From positions 2,290,368 through 2,354,367 of the forward strand of contig NZ_JRYR02000001.1 of the NCBI RefSeq assembly GCF_000807855.2: a DNA stretch of 64,000 nt. The letters are read 5' to 3'. The stretch is from Flammeovirga pacifica (GTDB taxonomy: Bacteria; Bacteroidota; Bacteroidia; Cytophagales; Flammeovirgaceae). The notes beneath the pieces were generated by a model. That model searched no databases and was not told where the DNA came from. It was given only the letters and a program-made list of their open reading frames with translations. This document shows positions 1 through 10,530 of this stretch, piece by piece (within the stretch, counting starts at the first letter, position 1; each line of letters opens with the position of its first letter). The position numbers and the translations under genes are program-made.

Positions 1-169
1 ACCCTGCAAATATTACCCTTTCTATAATATCTTTTAAACCAATAATAGTTAATGCTTATAATTCACTTTATTTATCGGAGATCTTTACCCATTTACTTGT
101 AATAATTTTAGACAAATACCAATTATAAGGTTTTGTACCTGTCGTTCTTTTTGAGGTTAGTATTGAATA

Positions 170-862
170 TTAATCTATTAAATCATACTCTCCTACCTCT
201 CCTTTTGCTGCTAACCTCACTGCTTGATCTGCCCTTCGGATTGGTTCAAAAATGCGGTATTCGCCATGAAACTTTTTTATCCAGTGTATACTTGCATCTA
301 GACTTATTAAATGGCCTGGCGATATATAAATAGGTTTCACTCCTTTATTTGATCTGAAAGCTACACCCACTACTTCATCATTTAGGAGTAAAGGAGCAAT
401 ACTACCTTTTCCATTACCCAGTTCCATTTGGTGTGGTATCATGGGTTTCTTTGCCACACCAATAGTTGGGATATTAATTTTCAACCCTAGCCAACAAGCA
501 ATTCCAAATTTTCTTGGATGAGCCAATCCATGTCCATCTAATATTACCAAAGCAGGAGTTAGTTTTAATCTTTTATTTAAAACCTGAAGGCATTCCAATA
601 ATAAAGGACCTTCGTAATAAGCAAAATAACCTGACTGATAAGGCGTAGTTGGTAATTCATGAATAGTCACAAACGTATTAATCCATTCTCCTGTTTTTCC
701 TCGCATAATATCACAGGATACAAAAGCACAATCCTCAGTGTAAGCCACATCCATACTACAGACAGCATCTTCATCTTTAAACTTTAGCTTAAATTCTCCA
801 TCAGGAAATATTTTAACATGATTTGCTAACTCTTCCTGTTCTTTATCTCTTTCATCTTTCAT
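170..862 (-). CDS. nfi: Endonuclease V
   Basis: This gene encodes a 230-residue protein of the endonuclease V family. The enzyme nicks DNA near deoxyinosine and other deaminated bases and starts their repair in the cytoplasm. The usual acidic metal ligands are visible: Asp38 in SMDVAY, Glu84 just after the PYQSGYFAYYEGP wedge region, and Asp109 in the ILDGHGLAHPRKFG block. Length and motif order fit the family (about 220-230 residues). The ATG at 862 is the only good start. The gene stands alone, divergent from the transporter at 1115. Nothing looks broken, and the family assignment is close to certain from the motifs. Confidence 0.95.
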   Translation of the reverse strand: MKDERDKEQEELANHVKIFPDGEFKLKFKDEDAVCSMDVAYTEDCAFVSCDIMRGKTGEWINTFVTIHELPTTPYQSGYFAYYEGPLLLECLQVLNKRLKLTPALVILDGHGLAHPRKFGIACWLGLKINIPTIGVAKKPMIPHQMELGNGKGSIAPLLLNDEVVGVAFRSNKGVKPIYISPGHLISLDASIHWIKKFHGEYRIFEPIRRADQAVRLAAKGEVGEYDLID

Positions 863-1114
863 TCCTTGAATTCCACTAAAGTATTATTAAAGTGATAACA
901 AATATAGAAACCTTCCTAAAATATATAGAATTAATTGAAGTAAATATTCTTCCTTAACTATTATACAAGTATTCAAATGGGAGGGGTAAAAGTTGAAGTA
1001 TTTATGCATTTAAAGGGGGTAAATGTGTAACAAATACATTTGTCTTTGTGCTTTAAATATAAAATGGGTTATTGCATTCATATTTAAAACATTCATTCAT
1101 ATTTGAAATACACA

Positions 1115-2185
1115 ATGCAGCAAAATCCAATAATAGGCACATTATTACATGCAGTAGGTGGCGTATCAGCTTCAACCTGTTACGTTCCTTTTCAGAAAGT
1201 GAAACAATGGAATTGGAACTCCTATTGGTTAGTTCAGGCTACATTTGCTTGGTTTATCTTCCCTTTAATAATAGGCTACATTACTGTACCAGATTTATGG
1301 GAGGTATTCTTAGAATCACCGTCTGAAGTCGTTTTCAATGCTTTTTTATTGGGTACTATTTATGGATTTGGCGGCATGTGTTTTGGATATGCCATTAAAG
1401 AAATTGGTTATTCACTTACCTATACTATCTCTATAGGTATTTCTGCCATTTTAGGAACCATTGTTCCGCTAATAATGCACGGGGAACTTATCTCAAAATT
1501 TCATGAACCCGGAGGTAACATCATTTACTTTGGAATGTTTGTTTCTCTTATTGGCATTAGCCTTTGTGGTGTTTCAGGATATAGAAAAGAAAAAGACCTT
1601 AAAGCTTTAAACTTAGAAACTACAGACCAACCTTCATTTAATATGAAGAAAGGTTTTATACTAACGCTTATCGCAGGTGTATTATCTGCAGTATTTGGTA
1701 TCTCTTTAGAAGTAGGTGCACCAATCGCAGAAATTGCAGGACAACACGGTGCAGGTTATTTTGAAGGTAATGCCAACCTTATGCTATCTACAATGGGTGC
1801 TTTTGCTACTAACCTTGTATGGTTTGTAGTAGTAGGTATCAAACAAAAAACACTGAAAGAAATAGTTGATGTTAAAGGATTAGGATCAAAAACAATAGGT
1901 AAAAACTTCTTTATGTCAATCGTAAGTGGAGCCTTATGGTATGGACAATTCTTCTTCTACAATATTGCTCATGTTAGAATGGGTGATTTCAAATTTGCAA
2001 GTTGGGTAATCCACATGTCTATGCTCATTTTCTTTAGTTACATCTTAGGCATTCTCATGCAAGAATGGTCTCAAGTATCTAAACGTACTTACAACACTCT
2101 TCTTTTTGCATTGGCGGTATTGATCGCATCCTTCTTAATTATGACATACGGAAGTAGTATGGAAACATTTGCAGTAGGTCATTAA
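1115..2185 (+). CDS. L-rhamnose/proton symporter RhaT-type sugar transporter
   Basis: This is a 356-residue integral membrane protein of the RhaT family in the drug/metabolite transporter superfamily, with about ten hydrophobic segments. The N-terminal region (VGGVSASTCYVPFQKVKQW, then YWLVQATFAWF) matches the family pattern of a small-residue helix followed by a PFKKVKxW motif. Known members carry L-rhamnose with protons across the inner membrane, but the substrate here cannot be read from sequence. I chose the ATG at 1115 over an in-frame TTG at 1103. It leads a same-strand series (SBP-like, CoA-transferases, oxidoreductases), so it probably imports the compound that the cluster degrades. 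A TACATTTG box at 1035-1042 could be a -7 element, but no -33 box is seen. Confidence 0.88.
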   Translation: MQQNPIIGTLLHAVGGVSASTCYVPFQKVKQWNWNSYWLVQATFAWFIFPLIIGYITVPDLWEVFLESPSEVVFNAFLLGTIYGFGGMCFGYAIKEIGYSLTYTISIGISAILGTIVPLIMHGELISKFHEPGGNIIYFGMFVSLIGISLCGVSGYRKEKDLKALNLETTDQPSFNMKKGFILTLIAGVLSAVFGISLEVGAPIAEIAGQHGAGYFEGNANLMLSTMGAFATNLVWFVVVGIKQKTLKEIVDVKGLGSKTIGKNFFMSIVSGALWYGQFFFYNIAHVRMGDFKFASWVIHMSMLIFFSYILGILMQEWSQVSKRTYNTLLFALAVLIASFLIMTYGSSMETFAVGH

Positions 2186-2219
2186 TCTGATATAACACAA
2201 CAATAAGATATACATTGAA

Positions 2220-3365
2220 ATGAAAAAATTAAAAGGTATTACATGGAACCACAGTAGAGGATTCACTTCTATTGTAGCAGTTTCACAACGTTTTGAAGAA
2301 TTATATCCTGATGTTCAGATTTCATGGGAAAAGAGATCATTACAAGCATTTGCAGATGAACCTATAGATCAATTAGCTGAACGATATGACTTTTTAATCA
2401 TAGATCATCCTTGGGCTGGATTTGCTGCTCGTACTCAAGTAATAATGCCTTTAGATACTTTACTTTCTGAATCATTAATGAAAGATTTGGAAGAAAACTC
2501 CGTGGGTAAATCTCATGAAAGTTATAGTTACAATAATCATCAATGGGCGTTGGCTATCGATGCAGCAACTCCCGTTGCTTCAAGTCGTCCTGATTTACTA
2601 GAAAAAGAAGGGTTTAAACTACCTCAAACTTGGGATGATTTGGTTGAATTATCTAAAACAGGTAAAGTGGCTATCCCTGGTATCCCTCAAGATACTTTGA
2701 TGAGTTTTTACATGGTATGTTCTACACTAGGAGAAAATGTATGTGAATCTCAAGAATATGTAGTATCAGAAAAAGTGGGATTAACTGCTCTTCAAATGCT
2801 ACGTGATCTAGGTGAAAATATCAATAAAGAAAGTTACGATTGGAACCCTATCAAAGTCTGTGAAGCAATGACAAAAACAGATAATTATGTCTATGCTCCT
2901 TTCGGATATGGGTATACTAATTACTCTCGTGATGGCTATGCTCGTGTACCTTTAAAATATCATGATTTGGTGGCTATTGGTGATCAAAAATTAATAAGTA
3001 CACTAGGAGGAACCGGATTGGCTTTATCATCAAAATGTAAAGAAAAAGAAATGGCTTCTCAATTTTTAGAGTTTGCAGGTTCTTTAGATGTACAGAAAGG
3101 AATATTTTTCGATAATGGAGGGCAACCCGGCCATAGAAAAGCTTGGACTGATCAGAAAGTAAATAGCAAGTGCTTAGACTTTTTTAGTGATACATTACCT
3201 GCCTTGGACAGAGCATTTTTAAGACCAAGATACAATGGACATATGTATTTCCAAGATAGAGCCGGTGCTCCAATCAGAGAATACATGATGAACGGTGGAG
3301 ATCCTAAATCACTTCTTAAGCAATTAAACGAGTTATACATTAAATCTCTTTCTCAAAATGACTAG
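2220..3365 (+). CDS. SBP-fold protein without signal peptide (ABC sugar-binding homologue)
   Basis: This 381-residue protein resembles family 1 extracellular solute-binding proteins. It has the [15 protein letters not shown] segment followed by PLDTLL, then [18 protein letters not shown], all typical of sugar-binding SBPs. It starts [14 protein letters not shown], which is the first beta strand of the fold, with no hydrophobic signal or lipobox. An in-frame TAA at 2193-2195 rules out a longer N-terminus, so the protein should be cytoplasmic. No ABC permease or ATPase gene lies in the window. It overlaps the following CoA-transferase gene by 8 bases, implying co-translation. It could be a cytosolic sensor, a substrate carrier or an SBP-fold enzyme; the fold is clear, the role unknown. 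Confidence 0.8.
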   Translation: MKKLKGITWNHSRGFTSIVAVSQRFEELYPDVQISWEKRSLQAFADEPIDQLAERYDFLIIDHPWAGFAARTQVIMPLDTLLSESLMKDLEENSVGKSHESYSYNNHQWALAIDAATPVASSRPDLLEKEGFKLPQTWDDLVELSKTGKVAIPGIPQDTLMSFYMVCSTLGENVCESQEYVVSEKVGLTALQMLRDLGENINKESYDWNPIKVCEAMTKTDNYVYAPFGYGYTNYSRDGYARVPLKYHDLVAIGDQKLISTLGGTGLALSSKCKEKEMASQFLEFAGSLDVQKGIFFDNGGQPGHRKAWTDQKVNSKCLDFFSDTLPALDRAFLRPRYNGHMYFQDRAGAPIREYMMNGGDPKSLLKQLNELYIKSLSQND

Positions 3366-4506
3366 TTCAAAACCTTTAGAAGGCCTTTTGGTGTTAGAAT
3401 TTTGTCAGTTTTTAGCTGGACCTTCAGCAGGTTTACGCTTGGCTGATTTAGGAGCTCGTGTTATAAAAATTGAGCGTCCTAATCATGGAGAGGCAGGGCG
3501 TCAAATTGCCATAAAAAATTTAAGAGTAGATGGAAGCAGCTTAGTTTTCCATACGCTCAATAGAAATAAAGAATCTTATGCCGCTAATTTAAAGGATGCT
3601 GAAGATTTACAAAAAGTAAAAGAATTAATTGCTAAAGCAGATGTGATGACCCACAACTTCCGTCCGGGTGTGATGGAAAAAATTGGGTTGGACTATCCTA
3701 CTGTCAAGGCGATCAACCCACAAATTGTATACGCGACTGTTACTGGTTATGGTGCTGAAGGTCCTTGGTCTGCGAAACCCGGACAGGACCTTTTAGTACA
3801 GTGTATGTCGGGCTTGGCACACCTTACAGGCGATAAAAACGACGGCCCTACTCCTTTCGGGTTGGCGGTCGCTGATATCATCACAGGATCACATATGACA
3901 CAAGGTATTTTAGCTGCTTTATTGAGAAGTGCTAAAACACAAAAAGGTGCATTAGTAGAAGTCAGTTTATTAGAATCTATGCTTGACTTTCAGTTTGAAG
4001 TAATTACTACTTACCTCAACGATGGAAATAAACTTCCACAGCGTGCTGAAAAAGGTTCTGGACATGCCTACTTGAGTGCTCCATATGGAGTTTATGCCAC
4101 AAAAGATGGTCATATCTCTTTAGCAATGGGTGGATTTACAAAGTTAATAGAAGTATTAAATTCAGATCGATTAAGAGGTTACTCAGAAGAGGAAACTTTT
4201 ACCAAGCGTGATGAAATTATGAAGGTACTTCATGAACTTCTTGCTCAAAAAACTACTCAAGAATGGTTGGCTCTTTTCGAACCCCAAGGTATTTGGTGTT
4301 CTGCCGTATTTGACTACGAGCAACTGATGCAACACGAGGCATATAAGGTATTAAAAATGGATCAGAAGCTTCCGCTTGATACCGGTGAGTTCATTCATAC
4401 CACTCGTTGCCCAATTCGTTTAAATGATGAGAGAATTTTTGCTTCTAAACCTGCTCCAAGAGTAGGACAAGATACAGATGCAATTACACAAGAGTTTAAC
4501 TTATAA
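3358..4506 (+). CDS. CaiB/BaiF family class III CoA-transferase (copy A1)
   Basis: This 382-residue protein belongs to the class III (CaiB/BaiF, formyl-CoA transferase) family. The enzymes move CoA between carboxylic acids through an aspartyl-thioester. The N-terminal block [39 protein letters not shown] and [13 protein letters not shown] are family hallmarks; Asp144 in GQD aligns with the catalytic aspartate. It overlaps the SBP-like gene by 8 bases and is followed 10 bases later by a second, diverged transferase. It is closer in sequence to the gene at 23065 than to its immediate neighbour. I infer that the two adjacent products form a pair or heteromer. The substrate is not identifiable from sequence. 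Confidence 0.92.
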   Translation: MTSSKPLEGLLVLEFCQFLAGPSAGLRLADLGARVIKIERPNHGEAGRQIAIKNLRVDGSSLVFHTLNRNKESYAANLKDAEDLQKVKELIAKADVMTHNFRPGVMEKIGLDYPTVKAINPQIVYATVTGYGAEGPWSAKPGQDLLVQCMSGLAHLTGDKNDGPTPFGLAVADIITGSHMTQGILAALLRSAKTQKGALVEVSLLESMLDFQFEVITTYLNDGNKLPQRAEKGSGHAYLSAPYGVYATKDGHISLAMGGFTKLIEVLNSDRLRGYSEEETFTKRDEIMKVLHELLAQKTTQEWLALFEPQGIWCSAVFDYEQLMQHEAYKVLKMDQKLPLDTGEFIHTTRCPIRLNDERIFASKPAPRVGQDTDAITQEFNL

Positions 4507-4516
4507 AGACAAAAAT

Positions 4517-5695
4517 ATGCTTCCATTAAAAGATATATTAGTAGTTGATCTAAGCCAGTTTTTGTCTGCTCCATCAGCTACCTTAAGATTAGCAGATTTA
4601 GGAGCGAGAGTAATTAAAGTTGAACGCCCCGAAACAGGTGATATTTGCCGTCAGCTTTATGTTTCCAATGTAATGCTGAATGGAGAGTCTTCTGTGTTTA
4701 GAGCTATCAATAGAAATAAAGAAAGTTTTCAAGCAGATTTAAAATCGTTAGATGATAAAGAAAAAGTATTAAAACTTATCGCAAAAGCAGATGTTTTAGT
4801 ACACAACTTTAGACCTGGAGTAATCGAACGTCTAGGTTTAGACTATGAGACGATAAAACGTACGAACCCTTCTATCATTTATGGAGATATTTCTGGTTAT
4901 GGATCAGAAGGTCCTTGGTCTGCTAAACCCGGACAAGATCTTTTATTACAATCATTATCAGGTGCAACTTGGTTAAGTGGGAACGCCGATAAAGGTCCTG
5001 TTCCTATGGGGATTGCAATTGTTGATATTTTAGCCGGTGCCCACTTAGCACAAGGCATTATCGCTTCCTTAATCAAAAGGTTCAAAACCAAACAAGGTAG
5101 TAAAGTATCTGTAAGTATGTTGGAGTCTATTCTTGATTTCCAATTCGAAACGATCACTACTTTTTATCACGATGGTGGTGAACCAACAGTCCGTACTGCT
5201 AGTAATAATGCTCACGCCTATTTGGGTGCTCCTTATGGGGTTTATGAAACTAAAAATGGACACTTGGCTTTAGCTATGGGGGCAATCCCTGTACTTGGAG
5301 AATTATTAAGTTGCTCATCATTAAAGAATTATCCAGAATCGGATACTTGGTTTACACAACGAGATGAGATCAAAAATATACTAGCAAACCATCTTCTAAC
5401 AGCAACAACAGAACATTGGTTATCTATTTTAGAACCTGCCGATATTTGGTGTGCCGATGTATTGAACTGGGATACCCTTTTTAACCATGAAGGTTTTAAA
5501 GCACTAAATATGATCCAAAATGTAACAATGGGTGATGGTTTTGAATATAAAACCACTCGATGCCCTATTAAAATTGATGGAGAATACCTTACTTCTCCAC
5601 TGGGATCACCTGCTATTGGAGAACATACTCAGAAAATATTGAATGAACTAAACACTCTTGATCATGAAGGAAAAATTGAGAATTGCTGTTCGTAA
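4517..5695 (+). CDS. CaiB/BaiF family class III CoA-transferase (copy B1)
   Basis: This is the second class III CoA-transferase of the tandem (392 residues). I chose the ATG at 4517, giving [19 protein letters not shown], because this aligns with its relatives; the upstream extension from 4478 reads through the end of the previous gene. The family blocks [23 protein letters not shown] and [12 protein letters not shown] are present, with catalytic Asp141. It most resembles the gene at 21923, so the locus carries an A-type and a B-type paralogue. Its 3' end overlaps the start of the second SBP-like gene (5664) by 32 bases, so the SBP-like and transferase genes are translationally linked at both ends of the pair. 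Confidence 0.92.
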   Translation: MLPLKDILVVDLSQFLSAPSATLRLADLGARVIKVERPETGDICRQLYVSNVMLNGESSVFRAINRNKESFQADLKSLDDKEKVLKLIAKADVLVHNFRPGVIERLGLDYETIKRTNPSIIYGDISGYGSEGPWSAKPGQDLLLQSLSGATWLSGNADKGPVPMGIAIVDILAGAHLAQGIIASLIKRFKTKQGSKVSVSMLESILDFQFETITTFYHDGGEPTVRTASNNAHAYLGAPYGVYETKNGHLALAMGAIPVLGELLSCSSLKNYPESDTWFTQRDEIKNILANHLLTATTEHWLSILEPADIWCADVLNWDTLFNHEGFKALNMIQNVTMGDGFEYKTTRCPIKIDGEYLTSPLGSPAIGEHTQKILNELNTLDHEGKIENCCS

Positions 5696-6899
5696 GTTTG
5701 GTCCTTTTGAAAGTGCTCTTCAAAAGATTTGGAGCGACTTCTGTTCTCAAAGATCATGCGATGTTGAATTAGAAGCAGTACCACTGGACTTGCATCCTCT
5801 TTACGATACAACCTTAAAAAATTATGGGTTAAAAAATGGTGATTGGGATATTGCATTAATGAATACAGATTGGATCACTGAAGCATTTAGTACTAAATCT
5901 ATTATTGATCTTATGCCTTTTATAGGAAATGATCCTTCAGTAATTGAAACGGCTTGGAGTCCATCTCTTTTAGGGAAACAACGTTTTGAAAAATCTGTGG
6001 TAGGATTACCTTTTCATAATGGCCCTGAGTGTTTGATGTATAGAACCGACTTGTTTGAAGATCCAAAAGAAAAAGAAGTATTTAAGAAAAAATATAATAG
6101 AGAACTTACTGTCCCTTCTACTTGGGATGAACTGATGGAAGTGGCTACTTTTTTTAACCGCCCATCAGAAAATTTATACGGAACTACCTTTGCCGCCTAC
6201 CCTGATGGACATAATACTGTTTTTGATTTTTGTCTCCAATTATGGACTAGAGGTGGACAATTAATTACAGAAAACAATCAAGTAGTTTTACACTCCAAAG
6301 CAACTGTAGATGGTATGAAATTCTACAGAAAAGCTCTACAAAATAAAGATGCTATACATCCTAAATCTAGAGAATTTGATTCAGTAGAAGCTGGTCTTGC
6401 TTTTGCCAACGGTGAACTTGCTTTGAGTGTTAACTGGTTTGGGTTTGCCGCAAACTGTGAAGTAAACCCAGATTCAAAAGTAAAAGGGAAAGTAGATGTA
6501 GCCTATATTCCTGCTGGCCAAGGAGGAGAAGGTGTTTCCTTAAATGCTTATTGGATGTATGTAATTGGTGCTGGAAGTAAAAAGCAACAATTGGCATATG
6601 ACTTTATCCAATTCGCTACATCTGTAAAAAATGATGAACTACTTACGTTAGAAGGTGGAATTGGATGTCGAATTTCTACTTGGAGAAGTCCAAAAGTAAA
6701 CGAAGAAATTCCTTATTATCATAAGCTTGAAGAACTACATCAAAATACCGAATCACTACCAAGAATGAACAATTGGTCTCAGGTAGCTGATATAATTGAT
6801 GAGCTAGTGCTTAAAGTAATCAATACCGATGAAACGATTGAAAGCATTTTATCAAAGGCTCAAATTAAAGTCAATCAACTTCAATTAGTCAATAACTAA
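5664..6899 (+). CDS. Second SBP-fold protein without signal peptide
   Basis: This 411-residue protein resembles family 1 sugar-binding SBPs: [54 protein letters not shown] and [14 protein letters not shown] are typical segments. It begins [13 protein letters not shown], which is a beta strand and not a signal peptide; an in-frame TAA at 5649-5651 excludes an upstream signal. The ATG at 5664 lies inside the end of the CoA-transferase gene; an in-frame TTG at 5658 is possible. It is clearly diverged from the SBP-like protein at 2220 (different length and motifs). The two flank the transferase pair in one transcription unit. A cytosolic binding, sensing or enzymatic role is inferred. Confidence 0.8.
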   Translation: MKEKLRIAVRKFGPFESALQKIWSDFCSQRSCDVELEAVPLDLHPLYDTTLKNYGLKNGDWDIALMNTDWITEAFSTKSIIDLMPFIGNDPSVIETAWSPSLLGKQRFEKSVVGLPFHNGPECLMYRTDLFEDPKEKEVFKKKYNRELTVPSTWDELMEVATFFNRPSENLYGTTFAAYPDGHNTVFDFCLQLWTRGGQLITENNQVVLHSKATVDGMKFYRKALQNKDAIHPKSREFDSVEAGLAFANGELALSVNWFGFAANCEVNPDSKVKGKVDVAYIPAGQGGEGVSLNAYWMYVIGAGSKKQQLAYDFIQFATSVKNDELLTLEGGIGCRISTWRSPKVNEEIPYYHKLEELHQNTESLPRMNNWSQVADIIDELVLKVINTDETIESILSKAQIKVNQLQLVNN

Positions 6900-6904
6900 C
6901 CAGT

Positions 6905-7984
6905 ATGAAAATGGAAATAGATTATCAATATACCTTACCGAAAGCCTCTCGCCCTATCATTATTATAGGTGCTGGTGGTATTGTAAATGATGCACATATG
7001 CCCGCTTATAGAAAAGCTGGATTTGAAGTATATGGCATCACTAATAGAACCAAAGAAAGAGCTGAAAAAATAGCAGAGAAATATAATATTCCAAGAGTTT
7101 TTGATAGCATTGATGATGCGATTGCTAAAGCTCCAGAAAATGCTGTTTTTGACCTAACATTAATGCCTAATCAGTTTGAAGCTACATTAGAAAAGTTACC
7201 TGATGGCGCCGCCGTATTGATTCAAAAACCTTTAGGTGATTACTTTGAGCAAACTAAAAAAATCATCGAAATATGTAGAAGAAAGAAACTTAAAGCAGCT
7301 GTAAACTGTCAGCTGCGTTTCGCTCCTTACATCATGGCGGCGCGTGACCTAATCACAAAAGGGCACATAGGTAAAATATATGATATGGAGGTTAAAGTCT
7401 CGGTATACACTCCTTGGGAAATCTTCCCGAATGTGGTACATCATCCAAGATTAGAAATCCAACAACATAGTATTCATCATATCGATCTAGTGCGATCTTT
7501 CTTAGGCGATCCTACAGGGATAATGGCAAAAACGTTGAAACATCCCGCCAAAGCCATGTCATCTACTCGTACCAATGTAATTATGGAATATGCTGAAGAT
7601 GTTCGAGCATTAGTAAGTACAAACCATGATCATATTTTCGGATTTGATCACCAAGAAAGTTATGTAAAATGGGAAGGTACTAAAGGGGCAATTTATGCAA
7701 AAATGGGTCTTTTAATGAACTATCCTGATAGTGTGCCTGATGCTTTTGAGTATTGTATCATTGAAGAAGGTAAAAAACCAGAATGGAAATCTAAGCAATT
7801 AGAAGGGTCATGGTTCCCTGATGCCTTTATCGGTACGATGTCTTCTTTAATCTGTTATGCTAATGGTGAATCAGATCATTTAGATACTTCTGTAGAAGAT
7901 ATTCTAAAAACTATGCATGTAGTTGAAGCAGCTTATAAGTCGAGTGATATGGGTGGAGTGAAACCTGAATATGGATCAATATAA
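6905..7984 (+). CDS. Gfo/Idh/MocA family NAD(P)-dependent oxidoreductase
   Basis: This is a 359-residue oxidoreductase. An N-terminal Rossmann fold shows GAGGIVNDAHMPAYRKAG (about residues 22-39). The family's EKP motif appears as QKPL with Lys108, and the HHIDLVRSF segment (His192) supplies the usual active-site histidine before the C-terminal alpha/beta domain. Members oxidise or reduce sugars, inositols and related polyols with NAD(P). It starts 5 bases after the second SBP-like gene, so it belongs to the same operon. The substrate cannot be told from sequence; its place next to CoA-transferases and sugar-type dehydrogenases suggests an early oxidation of the imported compound. Confidence 0.9.
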   Translation: MKMEIDYQYTLPKASRPIIIIGAGGIVNDAHMPAYRKAGFEVYGITNRTKERAEKIAEKYNIPRVFDSIDDAIAKAPENAVFDLTLMPNQFEATLEKLPDGAAVLIQKPLGDYFEQTKKIIEICRRKKLKAAVNCQLRFAPYIMAARDLITKGHIGKIYDMEVKVSVYTPWEIFPNVVHHPRLEIQQHSIHHIDLVRSFLGDPTGIMAKTLKHPAKAMSSTRTNVIMEYAEDVRALVSTNHDHIFGFDHQESYVKWEGTKGAIYAKMGLLMNYPDSVPDAFEYCIIEEGKKPEWKSKQLEGSWFPDAFIGTMSSLICYANGESDHLDTSVEDILKTMHVVEAAYKSSDMGGVKPEYGSI

Positions 7985-8083
7985 TACATCAAATTGTTTG
8001 GCTTAATTCCTACTCAAAAAAATCAAAGGCATAAAAAAGCTCAACATTGGTGACATAAAATATATAGAAATAATAATAGAGCA

Positions 8084-9097
8084 ATGAAAGCATCATTATA
8101 CGAAGGAAATCAAACTTTTTCAGTAATAGAAAAAGAATTAGAAGCTCCCGCTAAAGGAGAAGTAAGAATTAAAGTGGCCTATTGTGGCGTTTGTGGTACA
8201 GATGTACATATTTATCATGGTATGATGGATAAACGTGTAAATATTCCCATAACCATAGGTCATGAAATGTCTGGTACTGTAGATGCCATTGGCGAAGATG
8301 TTAAAGGGTTTGCAGTAGGTGAGAAAATTACTGTTCGTCCATTAGATAATCGTGGTGAAACTGCATCAGATAAAGGTCATAGTCATATAGCAAAGGCTCT
8401 TAAATTTATTGGAATTGATAGTCCTGGTGCGATGCAACAATATTGGAATGTACCTGCTTTTACACTGCATAAACTAAAAGAGGAAACAGACCTTAAATTA
8501 GCAGCACTTATAGAACCACTATCTGTTGCTTGTCACGATGTTCGTATGAGTAAACTGAAAAAAGAAGAAGTTGCCATTGTTCTTGGTGGCGGCCCTATCG
8601 GTTTACTTGTAGCAATGGTGGCAAAAAGTAAAGGTGCTAGAGTCATTATTTCTGAAGTAAATGATGCTAGAATCAAGATGGCTGAGGGAATGGGCTTTGA
8701 GGTAGTGAATCCTATCAATACAGATCTTGTGGCTTATGTCGATCAACAAACAGAAGGTGGGTTAGCTGATGTTGTCTTTGAAGTAGCAGGTGTTCAAGCA
8801 TCTTTAGATGTTATGACTGAAGTTGCTGGTATAAGGGGACGTATTGTAATGGTGGCCATTCATGGTGAGAAAAAACCGGTAGACTTATTCAAATTCTTCT
8901 GGAAAGAATTAGAGTTGATCGGTGCTCGTGTCTACGAAAAAGAAGACTACGAAGAATCGATTCAATTAATTACTGACAATAATTACAACTTCGATAAAAT
9001 CATCACTGGTACAAAACCACTGGATGAAATTCAACAAATTTTTGAAGACATCGATAAGAATCCAACAGGAATGAAATTCTTAGTGGACTGTCAATAA
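8084..9097 (+). CDS. Zinc-type medium-chain dehydrogenase lacking the structural-zinc lobe
   Basis: This is a 337-residue medium-chain dehydrogenase/reductase of the sorbitol/threonine dehydrogenase type. Catalytic-zinc ligands are visible: Cys37 in CGVCGTD, His60-Glu61 in GHE, and Glu144 in IEPLSVACHD. The nucleotide-binding loop is GGGPIGLLVA. The usual four-cysteine structural-zinc loop is absent: the region that should hold it (about residues 85-115) contains no cysteine. The gene lies 99 bases after the Gfo/Idh gene and 27 bases before the SDR, likely in the same operon. It probably oxidises a hydroxyl of a sugar or sugar acid; galactitol- or threonine-type substrates are alternatives. 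Confidence 0.9.
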   Translation: MKASLYEGNQTFSVIEKELEAPAKGEVRIKVAYCGVCGTDVHIYHGMMDKRVNIPITIGHEMSGTVDAIGEDVKGFAVGEKITVRPLDNRGETASDKGHSHIAKALKFIGIDSPGAMQQYWNVPAFTLHKLKEETDLKLAALIEPLSVACHDVRMSKLKKEEVAIVLGGGPIGLLVAMVAKSKGARVIISEVNDARIKMAEGMGFEVVNPINTDLVAYVDQQTEGGLADVVFEVAGVQASLDVMTEVAGIRGRIVMVAIHGEKKPVDLFKFFWKELELIGARVYEKEDYEESIQLITDNNYNFDKIITGTKPLDEIQQIFEDIDKNPTGMKFLVDCQ

Positions 9098-9124
9098 TAT
9101 TACATCAATAGAAAAAATATAAAA

Positions 9125-9895
9125 ATGAGCGTTTTAAATACATTTAGTTTAGAAGGGAAAGTAGCCTTAGTTACTGGTTGTAAAAGAGGGATTGGTATGG
9201 GTATGGCAGTGGCATTAGCAGAAGCAGGAGCTGATGTTATTGGTGTGAGTGCCTCGCTAGAAAAAACAGGTAGTAATGTAGAAAAAGCAGTGACAGCTTT
9301 AGGACGTAAGTTCTCTGCTTACACATGTGATTTCTCTAACCGTGCATCTCTTTATGCTTTTATTAAAGAAGTAAAAGCAAACCACCCAGTTATTGATATT
9401 TTAATCAACAATGCAGGTACTATTTTAAGAGCTCCTGCGGCAGAACACCCAGATGAAATGTGGGATAAAGTGATTGAAGTAAATCAAAATGCTCAATTCA
9501 TTTTAACGCGTGAAATTGGTAAAGAAATGGTTGCTCGTGGTTCTGGTAAAGTAGTATTTACTGCATCACTTTTAACGTTCCAAGGTGGTATTACTGTCCC
9601 TGGATATGCTGCATCAAAAGGAGCAATAGGTCAAATGACTATGGCTTTTGCGAATGAATGGGCATCAAAAGGTGTAAATGTAAATGCAATCGCACCAGGT
9701 TACATCAATACTGATAACACCGAAGCTTTACGTAACGACCCTGTTAGATCGGAACAAATCTTAGCACGTATTCCTTCAGGACGTTGGGGTAAACCAGAAG
9801 ACTTTGCCGGCCCAGTTGTTTTCCTTTGTTCAGAAGCAAGTGCTTACATGCAAGGTGCCGTGATGCTTGTTGATGGCGGATGGATGGGTAGATAG
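9125..9895 (+). CDS. KduD-like short-chain dehydrogenase
   Basis: This is a 256-residue classical short-chain dehydrogenase. TGCKRGIG (residues 17-24) binds the dinucleotide, NNAG is at 95-98, and the catalytic triad is Ser148, Tyr161 and Lys165 (YAASK). The late segment [14 protein letters not shown] strongly resembles KduD, 2-dehydro-3-deoxy-D-gluconate 5-dehydrogenase, which interconverts keto-deoxy sugar acids in uronate breakdown. The length matches KduD. It is followed 22 bases later by the MaoC-like gene. KduD-like activity is a reasonable inference, but the family also contains gluconate dehydrogenases and other polyol oxidoreductases, so I give no symbol. Confidence 0.9.
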   Translation: MSVLNTFSLEGKVALVTGCKRGIGMGMAVALAEAGADVIGVSASLEKTGSNVEKAVTALGRKFSAYTCDFSNRASLYAFIKEVKANHPVIDILINNAGTILRAPAAEHPDEMWDKVIEVNQNAQFILTREIGKEMVARGSGKVVFTASLLTFQGGITVPGYAASKGAIGQMTMAFANEWASKGVNVNAIAPGYINTDNTEALRNDPVRSEQILARIPSGRWGKPEDFAGPVVFLCSEASAYMQGAVMLVDGGWMGR

Positions 9896-9917
9896 TTTGA
9901 TTAAAAAAAAGACATTT

Positions 9918-10361
9918 ATGCATATAAAATCTCAATTTTTCGAAGACTATACACTAGGAGATTATAGAGAAACTCTTGGTAGAACAATTACTGAAACTGA
10001 TTTTGTTGTACATGCAGGTCAGACAGGAGACTTCTTTCCACATCATATGGATGCGGAATGGTGTAAAACACAACCGTTTAAGGAACGTATTGCACATGGT
10101 ACATTAACGTTTAGTGTCGCAATAGGAATGACGGCTACGGAAATTAATCCTGAAGCATTCTCTAAGGGATATGACCGCTTACGTTTTATAAAACCGGTAC
10201 ATATTAATGACACTATCCATGTTAAAGTAACCATTTCAGAGAAGACAGAATCAAAAAAACCAGAATTAGGTCAGGTGATTGAACATGTTGAAGTGTTCAA
10301 TCAGAAAGAAGAATTGGTTTTGGTTTGTGACCATATATTACTAGCTAAGAAAAAAGGGTAA
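9918..10361 (+). CDS. MaoC-like (R)-specific enoyl-CoA hydratase/dehydratase
   Basis: This is a 147-residue single hot-dog-fold protein of the MaoC dehydratase family. The hydratase motif is intact: TGDFFPHH with Asp38 and His43, followed by [15 protein letters not shown]. Such enzymes add or remove water on CoA thioesters. I chose the ATG at 9918, which removes a 17-residue extension that overlaps the SDR gene in another frame. The presence of a CoA-thioester hydratase in the same operon as two CoA-transferases supports the idea that the pathway runs through an acyl-CoA intermediate. It is the last forward gene before the reverse-strand IclR gene. Confidence 0.9.
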   Translation: MHIKSQFFEDYTLGDYRETLGRTITETDFVVHAGQTGDFFPHHMDAEWCKTQPFKERIAHGTLTFSVAIGMTATEINPEAFSKGYDRLRFIKPVHINDTIHVKVTISEKTESKKPELGQVIEHVEVFNQKEELVLVCDHILLAKKKG

Positions 10362-10489
10362 TTATATTCTCTAATTAATAAGAGAGAAAATTATAAAAGT
10401 TCTTTTTCTTAAAATTGATAGTATTTGAGCGTCATTAAAGATTTACCTTATTTGACTACTGTAGAACCTACGACGTTACACTATCTATA

Positions 10490-10530
10490 CCTCGATCTGA
10501 TGTTCTTTACATCATTTCGGGGTTAATTTT
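10490..10530. terminator. Hairpin between convergent maoC-like and iclR genes
   Basis: An imperfect stem pairs 10490-10503 (CCTCGATCTGATGT) with 10511-10522 (ATCATTTCGGGG) and is followed on the plus strand by TTAATTTTT. It lies between the ends of two convergent genes and probably ends the forward operon. The stem has mismatches, so confidence is moderate. Confidence 0.45.

Noticed and set aside
3-128. Open frame running from the left edge, and a reverse frame at the same place
   Set aside because: About 42 codons with no motif, no start or recognisable protein. The nearby frame at 133-333 is a shadow of the endonuclease V gene.
2220-6899. Classical ABC sugar importer operon
   Set aside because: Two SBP-like genes are present, but neither has a signal peptide and no permease or ATPase gene exists in the window.
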